Source: DASPKA01 sp035628335 (GTDB lineage Bacteria; Patescibacteriota; Doudnabacteria; UBA920). From it: 11,599 nt of DNA. The notes below the pieces were generated by a model, which saw nothing but the letters and a program-made list of their open reading frames with translations, was not told where the DNA came from and made no database searches. Positions 1 through 5,719 of the stretch are shown here, in pieces (the first letter of the stretch is position 1; the number at the start of each line of letters is the position of its first letter). The stretch spans positions 1 through 11,599 of the forward strand of contig DASPKA010000033.1 of NCBI GenBank assembly GCA_035628335.1, written 5' to 3'. The translations under genes were made by a program, and so were the position numbers.

Positions 1-380
1 GTGTTCCCCCCTTTGTCAGGGGTCGAGGTAGTTGGTATTCGCCAAATTCCTTTCAGGAGAGTAGATTCAGTTCGGCCCTCAAACACTTCACTGTCTATAC
101 CAATTGAAGGAATTGACAACAGATTTGCCTTTGTGTTTACCTCGTAAGCAAATGTGGGCGTTATGTGAGCAGGTGCGTTATAGGTAGGAATTCCCTTGTC
201 TTCACCACGTAGTAACACCGGCTCTGCAGCCCTCGAAACTGAGGTGTCTGCCATAAAATCTAGCGCATGCATGACATTATAGCGAAGCAGCCCATAGTAC
301 GGACGTACTAAAGCCACCAGGCCAAAGCCTAGCAGTAAAGTAGCAGCGTATGGAAGTAGTTTATATACGATTCTTGGCAT
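1..380 (-). CDS. Sortase, N-terminal part (3' end beyond the left edge)
   Basis: Sortases are membrane-tethered cysteine transpeptidases that cut a C-terminal sorting motif of exported proteins and attach them to the cell envelope. The 126 visible residues start MPRIVYKLLP, followed by a membrane segment (about residues 8-27) and an extracytoplasmic stem. The start of the sortase barrel follows, with LSIPSIGIDSEVFEG, then LLKGIWRIPTTSTPDKGGN, which matches the strand pattern that leads into the family's catalytic GHR histidine motif. That histidine and the catalytic Cys and Arg lie outside the window, so activity cannot be judged. The ATG (378-380) lies inside the end of the large surface-protein gene. 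The frames overlap by 20 bp and no Shine-Dalgarno site precedes the ATG, so translation is probably coupled. The surface protein next door is the likely substrate. The class (D/E-like rather than A/B) is a guess. Confidence 0.85.
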   Translation of the reverse strand, partial: MPRIVYKLLPYAATLLLGFGLVALVRPYYGLLRYNVMHALDFMADTSVSRAAEPVLLRGEDKGIPTYNAPAHITPTFAYEVNTKANLLSIPSIGIDSEVFEGRTESTLLKGIWRIPTTSTPDKGGN

Positions 381-3300
381 TACGTAATTTATTTATACTG
401 ATCATTAAAGCAGCGAGCAAAATACAGAACAAACCAATGAGCGTTTCAATTTCTGCTTGTGACGCGGTATTGTAAAGTGTCGTGCGTACTTTTCCTTTGT
501 ATAGACCAACATCTTCAGCTGCACGTACCTGACCCGCAATAACAGTCACTTCTTGAGTAAGTGTACCCCCGTTTGCTTCCGTAGTAACCACAGCACCTCG
601 AACCTGGTCCTGGTCTCGCAGTACATGAACAAAAACAATTCCCTCTACTTCAAAAGAAGAGTAGTCGCCATTTTCATCTGTTTCTATGACATTCAGGGTT
701 GCGCCTTGCACCATAACCTTTACGTGACTTGCGGGAACGTCGTCACCATCTTCAATTCCGTTCTTGTTATAGTCAAAGAAGACATGGCCAACTATTTGCC
801 CAAGTTTCAAGTCACCTGTAGCAGTGCCAAGAATGGTTCCGCCTGATGGTAGAGGGGTTACAGGATTTATAACAGGACCGCCTCCTCCACCGCCACCTGG
901 TGTGTTGTTACAGTTAATTTGAATGCCGCACAAAATAACCCCACCGCCTCCTCCACCGCCTCCACCGCCCCCACCTGGCGCGGTAACGGTTATAGTAACC
1001 AGTGCAGTAGCAGTAGCGCCCTTGCTGTCTTTTATAGTGTAATCAAACGTATCAACACCAGTGAAACCTGCCAGAGGTGTGTACTTGCAAAGGCCATTTG
1101 TGGCACACGTAACACTGCCGCCTTGAGTAGTTGCTATCGGATTTTGTGGAGACCAAAGCTCAAAAAAGTCACCTTGTGGGTCGCTGTCGTTAGTAAGCAC
1201 ATTAAAGCTTACCATCGTGTTTATAGGTGTTGACGCTGAGTCATTATTTGCAATTACTGTATTTATAGTCCCATTACCTGAAACTACCACAATATGTACG
1301 TTCGCACTTGCTGTTGCACCTTTGTTATCTTTTATAGTGTAGGGGAAGGTGTCAGTGCCAACAAAGTTAACGGCTGGCTCGTAGAAACACACACCAGTTG
1401 TCTGACAGGTTGTGGTGCCGTGTAAAGTTGCAGTTGCAGCGAGCGGAACTATAAGGGTAAATGCATCACCCTGCGGGTCGCTGTCGTTTTCATAGGTCCT
1501 TATAAGTAGGTTAGTGTTAATTGAAGTAGTTCCAAAGTCATCTAGCGCTACCACACTATTTCCCCCGCCTCCCCCACCAGTTGTTATAGCAATGGTAACT
1601 GTTGCAGTAGCTGTTGCACCTTTACTGTCTTTTATGGTGTACACAAACGCGTCCATACCTGTGTAGTTCTGCGCTGGTGTATATGAACATACACCACCAG
1701 TCGTACACACTACCGTACCATGTGCGGCTGCGATGCTTGAAGCAGGAGAGATTAGAGAGAACGCATCCCCTTGCGGGTCGAAGTCATTTGCAGTTACTGT
1801 AATACTTAACGGAGTATTTATGGTGGTTGTACCAAAGTCATTTACTGCAACAACACTGTTTGGGTTGGTCGAAATTGTAATAGTGACTGTAGCGTTTGCT
1901 GTTGCACCTTTGCTGTCTGTTATTGTGTAGTTAAACGTGTCTGTACCCACATAGTTTAGTGCAGGCTGGTATGTGCACGAGCCAGACGCTACACATGTTA
2001 TAGTACCGTGTGCAGTAGTGATTGCGCTAAGCGGTGCCGTAAGCAAAAATGTGTCACCTTGCGGGTCACTGTCATTTGCGGTGACATGTATTATAACGGG
2101 AGTATTTACTCTGGTCGCAGCAGCGTCGTCCTGAGCGACTACCGTGTTTTGAACAGGTGCTAACGTCACAGGAATATTTCCAGAGAATTCAGAAGTAGCG
2201 CCCGTGTGGTCAGTTGCTGTTGCAGTTAAAACAGATGAGGTAGTTACGGTAGCCGGCAAAGCAGACAACGGCAGAACAAACGTAAAGCGCTCTGCAGTGT
2301 CAGTGCCAACAGTTCTCCCAGCAACTACACCATTGTAGGTCCCAGTGCCAGTATTTGTGTCCGCTGAACTCCCTTCAGTTACTGTAGTTAGATAAATCTT
2401 ACCTTCACCAAATCCAGACGGATCCTGGTCTGCTATGTAAACTTCCATTTTAGCTCCAGCACGTAGAAAACCTTTCAAGGTCAAGTTTGTTACGTCGACT
2501 TGAGCACTCTCAAAAACTGGAAAGTTGAAACGACCATTACCTCCTGTGTCGGTATCACCGCTGTCATTTAAGGTCACACCCTCACCGTCAATGTCTATGG
2601 CCAAAGATGTAGGCTGCTTTCCATCGTTGTCGTTCTGATAGAAGGAGTTATGGGTAATCGTATTTTGCTGACCTTGAACGATAAGTCCTTTGCCTTTGTT
2701 AGCAAAAACTATGTTCTTTGAAAAAATATTTTTAGTACCACCTGCCAGAACAACCCCAGTTGCGTTCTTAGTAATCGTGTTGTTGTCTATGACCACTGAG
2801 TCAACAGCCGGGCTACCAGCTGGGGAAGTGAGCTCAATACCAAAGTCAGCGTACTCGTTGGCTGCTGTTCCCCCATCACCTGCAACGTCATGTCCATAGA
2901 TTAAGTTTCCTTTTATGGTACCACCTACAACTGAAAGGCCTTCAGTAATACCAATGCCAGGCCCTTTCAAACCTTGTTCTCTGTTATTGTTTGCAATTTC
3001 ATTATTCTCTATTTTCACACCATTTTGGTTACCCGTGCGTAAAAACACACCGAGCATGCCGTGGTAGCCTATCAAGTTATTCTTTACTGTAAGGTTTGGG
3101 TGATTTTCTACATAAATCCCGTTGGAAGCACTGCGCTTACCTGGACTCGGGTCAGTAAAACTCTCTGCTGATGTACCAATAAAGTTCTTTTCAACTGTTA
3201 AACCTGAAAACCCCCGTGCGCCAATGTTGCCAGAAGTATTAGGACTACCGAAGCCATAAATAGCAAGTCCTTTAATTGTGACGTCAGATGCCGCAGCTTC

Positions 3301-3858
3301 AAAACCAAATTGTTGGTATACATGCTGCGTATAGTTTGCAACAATTTCAACTTCTGGTTTGTTTACTTTGGAAAGAGCTATATGGTCTACACCAACAGTA
3401 CCACCAGTTCCTTCCTGTCCTGGATTTGTGTCACCTCCAAAAGTTGTTTGTGAAGTTCCGTCTATTGTTACGCCATCACACGTTAAGACCGGCAAAGTTG
3501 AGTTAACTAAAATTCTAAAATAACTACCCCCTGAGTAGGTAACCTTGCCACCAGTTGGTGCCTGGGGAAGCCCGAACGGAGTTGCGGCTGTGGTGGTACC
3601 TGAGATGTTAAAAATAATAGTGTTACCGCTTGCACACGCAGTGTTGGAATCAATGATAGCCTGGCGCAGAGAACCTGGACCGGAGTCATTGGTGTTGGTA
3701 ACAATAAAATTTGCAGCATGCGTGAGACTCGCAAACACCAACCAACCGCCAAAGAATCCTACGATTAAGGTAAAAGCATGAAACAGCGAGAACGCCTTTA
3801 GCATCTTCTTGTTCTTATTCATCCTCCAAAAGTCCCCCAAACGGCTTATCTTCAGCAT
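361..3858 (-). CDS. Giant secreted surface protein: beta-helix, four cadherin-like repeats, SdrD-B-like domain, C-terminal anchor
   Basis: This 1165-residue protein is probably exported and displayed on the cell surface, in adhesion or envelope architecture; no catalytic site is evident. A signal peptide covers roughly residues 13-48 (basic start, hydrophobic core, cleavage near LTHA). A NDSGPGSLRQAI motif (57-68) and Asn-rich right-handed beta-helix repeats follow (about 120-450), then an Ig-like stretch (450-565). Four repeats carry NDSDPQGD-type motifs near residues 598, 694, 794 and 893. Next come a 12-Gly and a 7-Gly linker (962-994), an SdrD-B/Cna-B-like domain (1018-1119; FFDYNKNGIEDGD) and an anchor: LYNTA (1128-1132), a hydrophobic helix (about 1137-1155) and a basic tail. 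The start is uncertain. The codon at 3858 has no Shine-Dalgarno site, and Met13 (3822) gives a more usual signal peptide but has GGAGG abutting it. The protein ends by overlapping the sortase gene, its likely partner. Confidence 0.88.
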   Translation of the reverse strand: MLKISRLGDFWRMNKNKKMLKAFSLFHAFTLIVGFFGGWLVFASLTHAANFIVTNTNDSGPGSLRQAIIDSNTACASGNTIIFNISGTTTAATPFGLPQAPTGGKVTYSGGSYFRILVNSTLPVLTCDGVTIDGTSQTTFGGDTNPGQEGTGGTVGVDHIALSKVNKPEVEIVANYTQHVYQQFGFEAAASDVTIKGLAIYGFGSPNTSGNIGARGFSGLTVEKNFIGTSAESFTDPSPGKRSASNGIYVENHPNLTVKNNLIGYHGMLGVFLRTGNQNGVKIENNEIANNNREQGLKGPGIGITEGLSVVGGTIKGNLIYGHDVAGDGGTAANEYADFGIELTSPAGSPAVDSVVIDNNTITKNATGVVLAGGTKNIFSKNIVFANKGKGLIVQGQQNTITHNSFYQNDNDGKQPTSLAIDIDGEGVTLNDSGDTDTGGNGRFNFPVFESAQVDVTNLTLKGFLRAGAKMEVYIADQDPSGFGEGKIYLTTVTEGSSADTNTGTGTYNGVVAGRTVGTDTAERFTFVLPLSALPATVTTSSVLTATATDHTGATSEFSGNIPVTLAPVQNTVVAQDDAAATRVNTPVIIHVTANDSDPQGDTFLLTAPLSAITTAHGTITCVASGSCTYQPALNYVGTDTFNYTITDSKGATANATVTITISTNPNSVVAVNDFGTTTINTPLSITVTANDFDPQGDAFSLISPASSIAAAHGTVVCTTGGVCSYTPAQNYTGMDAFVYTIKDSKGATATATVTIAITTGGGGGGNSVVALDDFGTTSINTNLLIRTYENDSDPQGDAFTLIVPLAATATLHGTTTCQTTGVCFYEPAVNFVGTDTFPYTIKDNKGATASANVHIVVVSGNGTINTVIANNDSASTPINTMVSFNVLTNDSDPQGDFFELWSPQNPIATTQGGSVTCATNGLCKYTPLAGFTGVDTFDYTIKDSKGATATALVTITVTAPGGGGGGGGGGGGVILCGIQINCNNTPGGGGGGGPVINPVTPLPSGGTILGTATGDLKLGQIVGHVFFDYNKNGIEDGDDVPASHVKVMVQGATLNVIETDENGDYSSFEVEGIVFVHVLRDQDQVRGAVVTTEANGGTLTQEVTVIAGQVRAAEDVGLYKGKVRTTLYNTASQAEIETLIGLFCILLAALMISINKLRNAKNRI
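463..477 (-). other. Candidate sortase recognition motif LYNTA in the surface-protein anchor
   Basis: Residues 1128-1132 read LYNTA, five residues before a hydrophobic helix that ends in a basic tail (KLRNAKNRI). This is the place a sorting motif occupies in LPXTG proteins. It resembles the LPNTA motif known for some class D sortases, with Tyr in place of Pro. No LPXTG occurs in the C-terminal region. Use by the adjacent sortase is inferred from position and gene overlap only. Confidence 0.4.
877..975 (-). other. Double poly-glycine linker around a C-x5-C loop
   Basis: Residues 962-973 are twelve consecutive Gly and residues 988-994 are seven. Between them lies a short segment with Cys977 and Cys983 (VILCGIQINC). 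The linker separates the last cadherin-like repeat from the SdrD-B-like domain and should be a flexible hinge. The C-x5-C spacing is the same as in each upstream repeat. A shorter six-Gly run sits between repeats 2 and 3 (761-766). Confidence 0.7.
979..2142 (-). repeat. Four tandem cadherin/Ig-like domain repeats within the surface-protein gene
   Basis: Four units of about 96-100 residues span roughly residues 573-663, 668-760, 768-860 and 866-960. Each has a DD or ND start with an N-T motif, a central ND-x-DPQGD, a Y/F-x-G-x-D-x-F-x-YTI-x-D motif and an ending close to KGATA. Each also carries a C-x5-C pair (622/628, 718/724, 818/824, 918/924). The units match the general Cadherin_5/Ig-like 'tandem-95' pattern of bacterial surface proteins. 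They have diverged at nucleotide level, so the duplication is not recent. Confidence 0.85.
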
Positions 3859-3890
3859 ATTTTTAACAAAAGACCTATTAATACTGCTTT

Positions 3891-3919
3891 ATTAAACAAC
3901 AAATATTACGATTTGTCAA
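3891..3919 (-). promoter_or_regulatory. Sigma70-type promoter for the surface-protein/sortase genes
   Basis: On the minus strand a perfect TTGACA (3919-3914) is followed after 17 bp by TTTAAT (3896-3891), five of six to the -10 consensus. Transcription would begin near 3884, giving a leader of about 26 nt to the first ATG or about 62 nt to Met13. It lies back to back with the plus-strand promoter; the two -35 boxes are 16 bp apart. Confidence 0.6.
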
Positions 3920-3935
3920 AGTTTAGGAAAAAACA

Positions 3936-3963
3936 TTGACAATCTATATTTAAAGAATAATAT
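3936..3963 (+). promoter_or_regulatory. Sigma70-type promoter for the 43-residue membrane protein
   Basis: A perfect TTGACA (3936-3941) is followed after 16 bp by TAATAT (3958-3963), four of six to consensus. Transcription would begin near 3970, about 45 nt before the ATG at 4016. The promoter is almost entirely overlaid by a perfect inverted repeat. Confidence 0.55.
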
Positions 3964-3970
3964 AGATTGT
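3939..3970. promoter_or_regulatory. Perfect 12-bp inverted repeat over the plus-strand promoter (candidate operator)
   Basis: ACAATCTATATT (3939-3950) and AATATAGATTGT (3959-3970) are exact reverse complements with an 8-bp spacer. The left arm covers the end of the -35 box and the right arm covers most of the -10 box. This is the layout expected for a dimeric repressor site. It has no U-run and is too AT-rich to be a convincing terminator. No regulator gene lies in the window. Confidence 0.5.
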
Positions 3971-4015
3971 AGCGCAACTTTGCAAGAATTTTTAGTCTAT
4001 CAACAAGGAGCGGGC

Positions 4016-4147
4016 ATGAGAACCCAAAATCAGAAGCAAAGCTTATTTTCCAGAATCTTCCCCGAAAAACCCCAGCGCATCCATGAAGATGCACGAGTCT
4101 GGGTGATCCTTGTGATCACCTTAATCTCGCTAATCTTCAAGCATTAG
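4016..4147 (+). CDS. Small single-helix membrane protein (43 aa), unrecognised
   Basis: The frame reads MRTQNQKQSLFSRIFPEKP at the start and ends in VWVILVITLISLIFKH. It has a basic, polar N-terminal half and one hydrophobic helix (about residues 28-41) at the extreme C terminus, so it is probably a tail-anchored or small inner-membrane protein with a cytoplasmic N terminus. I do not recognise a family. Support for a real gene is strong signals rather than homology: AAGGAG (4005-4010) five bases before the ATG, a consensus promoter about 45 nt upstream, and a good terminator after the stop. It stands alone as its own transcription unit, divergent from the surface-protein gene. The inverted repeat in its promoter suggests it is regulated. 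Confidence 0.65.
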   Translation: MRTQNQKQSLFSRIFPEKPQRIHEDARVWVILVITLISLIFKH

Positions 4148-4158
4148 CGCTTCTCCCG

Positions 4159-4192
4159 GAAAGTTGGTGACGCTCCCCCGCCACCAACTTTC
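4159..4192 (+). other. Stable hairpin after the 43-residue gene
   Basis: GAAAGTTGGTG (4159-4169) pairs perfectly with CACCAACTTTC (4182-4192), an 11-bp stem with a 12-base, C-rich loop. It starts 11 bases after the stop codon and lacks a U-tract, and a normal terminator follows. It could be an mRNA-stabilising 3' structure or part of a small RNA. Confidence 0.6.
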
Positions 4193-4206
4193 TACCCACA
4201 CATTCC

Positions 4207-4237
4207 CAAAACCCCTTCCCGGGGTTTTGTTTTATTT
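4207..4237 (+). terminator. Rho-independent terminator of the 43-residue gene
   Basis: CAAAACCCC (4207-4215) pairs with GGGGTTTTG (4221-4229) around a five-base loop, and a T-rich run (TTTTATTTA) follows. Confidence 0.8.
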
Positions 4238-4254
4238 ATATGCTATGGTATAGT
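4227..4254 (+). promoter_or_regulatory. Extended -10 promoter candidate for lemA
   Basis: TGG-TATAGT (4246-4254) fits an extended -10 element. A weak -35 (TTGTTT, 4227-4232) lies 16 bp upstream, inside the T-tract of the preceding terminator. Transcription would start near 4261, a few bases before the palindromic element, so the whole 163-nt hairpin would form the lemA leader. Confidence 0.4.
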
Positions 4255-4266
4255 GTAAGTAATTAA

Positions 4267-4429
4267 TAGACCTCTTACGTAACCTGCTCATGAATAGCTT
4301 TGTTTATTGCCGAGCGAGAACGTTTCAAAAAATTTTTAGCGGTATCGCATACCGGTAATAAATTTTTTGGAATGTTCGCAGCCGGCAAGAAACAAAGATG
4401 GTTCATGATGAGGTTACGTAAGAGGTCTA
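4267..4429. repeat. 163-bp palindromic (MITE-like) element just upstream of lemA
   Basis: The ends are a perfect 19-bp inverted repeat: TAGACCTCTTACGTAACCT (4267-4285) and its complement (4411-4429). Pairing continues inward with small mismatches through TCATGAA, CTTTGTTT, TTGCCG and an A/T tract, to a central CGGTAT/ATACCG. No reading frame of note is inside. The outermost bases are TA on both ends, as expected if a Tc1/mariner-IS630 type non-autonomous element had used a TA target, but no longer target duplication is visible. The right end is 12 bp before the lemA ATG. It could instead be a structured leader RNA; copy number in the genome would decide. Confidence 0.65.
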
Positions 4430-4441
4430 ACAAATATAACT

Positions 4442-4999
4442 ATGGGACCATATAATATTATTGGCATTGTAATTATCTTGCTCGTGCTATATGTCATTTA
4501 TGTATACAACTCGCTTATAAAGTCGCGCAACCGCGTCGACGAAGCGTGGAGTGACATTGAGGTGCAGCTCAAGCGCAGGTATGACTTAATTCCTAACTTG
4601 GTACAAACGGTCAAAGGTTACGCAACCCAAGAATCCACGGTGTTTGAAAATGTGACTAGGGCACGTAACCAGGCTATGCAAGCTGGAACTTTGGGGGAAA
4701 AGTTAAAAGACGAAAACATTCTTTCTGGCGCCTTAAAGTCACTGTTTGCTGTTGCTGAAGCCTACCCTGAACTCAAGTCAAACCAAAACTTTATGCAGAT
4801 GCAGTCAGACCTCACTGACACTGAAGACAAAATTCAAGCAGCACGACGCTTCTACAATGGCACTGTGCGCGACTTCAACACAAAGCTTCAAGTCTTCCCT
4901 ACCAACATCTTCGCCGGCATGTTCTCCTTCAAAGCTAGAGAATTCTTTGATATAGATGAGAAAGGCCCAGAAGGGCAGCCGGTTAAAGTACAGTTCTAG
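4442..4999 (+). CDS. lemA: LemA family membrane protein
   Basis: LemA proteins are anchored by one N-terminal helix with a coiled, helical domain on the other side. Their molecular role is unsettled, but they are often encoded beside the protease HtpX. The 185 residues fit the family length. The membrane helix is at about residues 5-22. Family motifs follow: NRVDEAWSDIEVQLKRRYDL (30-49), PNLVQTVKGYA (51-61), YPELKSNQNF (108-117), TEDKIQAARRFYN (127-139) and a terminal FP-x-N-x-FAGMFSF-x-FF pattern (152-169). The ATG has no close Shine-Dalgarno site; the nearest GAGG lies in the arm of the palindromic element, 16 bases away. The last residues are encoded again, as an untranslated copy, 120 bp downstream. 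htpX is the next plus-strand gene but is separated by a terminator and an opposite-strand gene. Confidence 0.93.
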   Translation: MGPYNIIGIVIILLVLYVIYVYNSLIKSRNRVDEAWSDIEVQLKRRYDLIPNLVQTVKGYATQESTVFENVTRARNQAMQAGTLGEKLKDENILSGALKSLFAVAEAYPELKSNQNFMQMQSDLTDTEDKIQAARRFYNGTVRDFNTKLQVFPTNIFAGMFSFKAREFFDIDEKGPEGQPVKVQF

Positions 5000-5133
5000 C
5001 AGCAAAGCTGCGAGAGGGGGAGGCTCATGGAGGGCTCTGCCCGAAATGAGGGGGCGACGCTAGTCCCATTTATAGCGAGAGAAAGGCCCAGAAGGGCAGC
5101 CAGTTAAAGTACAGTTTTAGCAGCGGCCTGCGA
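4951..5133 (+). repeat. Imperfect direct repeat: second copy of the lemA 3' end
   Basis: About 62 bp around the lemA end (4951-5013) recurs at 5071-5133. The second copy reads the same C-terminal codons (EKGPEGQPVKVQF and stop). Within that coding part the copies differ at only two bases, CCG/CCA and TTC/TTT, both synonymous. Upstream of the shared part the second copy has an extra base and an in-frame TAG, so it cannot be translated as a gene. Between the copies lie a GCAGC/GCTGC hairpin just after the stop and a CTCAT...ATGAG hairpin (5024-5050). GCGAGAG occurs at both junctions (5010-5016, 5075-5081). Confidence 0.85.
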
Positions 5134-5164
5134 AGGTTCAGTTCTAATCATTTGTAAAAATATT

Positions 5165-5200
5165 AAAAGCCGCACCAACCAACGTTAGTGCGGCTTTTTT
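5165..5200. terminator. Bidirectional rho-independent terminator between convergent genes
   Basis: AAAAGCCGCAC (5165-5175) pairs perfectly with GTGCGGCTTTT (5188-5198) around a 12-base loop. A T-run follows on the plus strand. On the minus strand the stem is followed by TTTTAATATTTTT. It therefore serves lemA and the minus-strand gene that ends at 5201. Confidence 0.85.
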
Positions 5201-5623
5201 CTAGTGTTGTGATTTGCTCCGCGGGTGGACTTCACCACCCTCGACTTTCGCCTCAAACAATTCTGCAGCGAATTGGATTGCTTCAAAAAGGGCTTGAGCC
5301 TCCGGGTTGTCAGGTAACCCAAAAATTTCCACATACTTATTGCCAATCTCTGCCAGTTTGGGCAAATCGTGACGAATAGGTTCTTCTTCCACTTTGCCCT
5401 CATGATTCGTCCTAAAAACAATCAGCAGATACTTGTTTTTTGGCGGATCAACTAAATTTTGGGGAAGCTGTCCACTCAACATTACCTTAGCGAAAGCACT
5501 TTGAAGTTGTTGCCACAACTCGCTACTATGCACATACCACATGGTGTTATAGTGCATTTTGCCGCAAAATTTGCAGATAAACGAAATAATGATCATCGGT
5601 GCAAGTTCGTTTGAGTTTGTCAT
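5201..5623 (-). CDS. Uncharacterised 140-residue cytosolic protein
   Basis: I do not recognise this family. The protein has no signal peptide and no membrane helix. Near the N terminus it has one Cys pair (ICKFCGKMHYN, Cys17 and Cys20), which alone is half of a typical zinc-ribbon site. It then has an aromatic segment (MWYVHSSELWQQLQSAF) and an acidic, helical C-terminal half (about 85-130) with a charged tail. The start is well supported: AAGGAGG stands four bases before the ATG, with a plausible promoter upstream. It is a single-gene unit facing lemA, sharing a terminator with it, and lies between lemA and htpX, which commonly adjoin. It may therefore be a later arrival there; that is inference. 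Confidence 0.75.
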   Translation of the reverse strand: MTNSNELAPMIIISFICKFCGKMHYNTMWYVHSSELWQQLQSAFAKVMLSGQLPQNLVDPPKNKYLLIVFRTNHEGKVEEEPIRHDLPKLAEIGNKYVEIFGLPDNPEAQALFEAIQFAAELFEAKVEGGEVHPRSKSQH

Positions 5624-5646
5624 GTGTCCTCCTTTTTTTGAATACT

Positions 5647-5675
5647 ATAATGACATTTTTAGAAAAAAAGGACAA
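5647..5675 (-). promoter_or_regulatory. Promoter candidate for the 140-residue protein
   Basis: On the minus strand TTGTCC (5675-5670) is followed after 17 bp by CATTAT (5652-5647), each four of six to consensus. The predicted start near 5640 leaves a leader of about 17 nt holding the AAGGAGG site. Confidence 0.4.
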
Positions 5676-5684
5676 GATCATTAC

Positions 5685-5711
5685 TTGACGCATTACCGTT
5701 TACGTTATACG
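5685..5711 (+). promoter_or_regulatory. Promoter candidate for htpX, implying a near-leaderless mRNA
   Basis: TTGACG (5685-5690) is followed after 15 bp by TATACG (5706-5711), or after 14 bp by TTATAC. Transcription would start at about 5717-5719, next to the ATG at 5720. No Shine-Dalgarno site precedes that ATG, which agrees with leaderless translation. Confidence 0.4.
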
Positions 5712-5719
5712 CTATTTTT

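Noticed and set aside
379..388. ATTACGTAAT palindrome at the sortase start, resembling the TTACGTAA core of the 163-bp element
   Set aside because: Only eight bases are shared and the core is itself a simple palindrome; chance is sufficient.
838..852. LPSGG at residues 1003-1007 of the surface protein as a sorting signal
   Set aside because: It lies about 160 residues before the C terminus, ahead of a folded SdrD-B-like domain, and is not followed by a membrane helix.
979..2142. CRISPR-like or VNTR interpretation of the periodic sequence in the surface-protein gene
   Set aside because: The period is about 290-300 bp, the units differ at nucleotide level and encode diverged protein domains.
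5139..5146. CAGTTCTA as a third copy of the lemA tail
   Set aside because: Only eight bases match, which is not enough to separate from chance.
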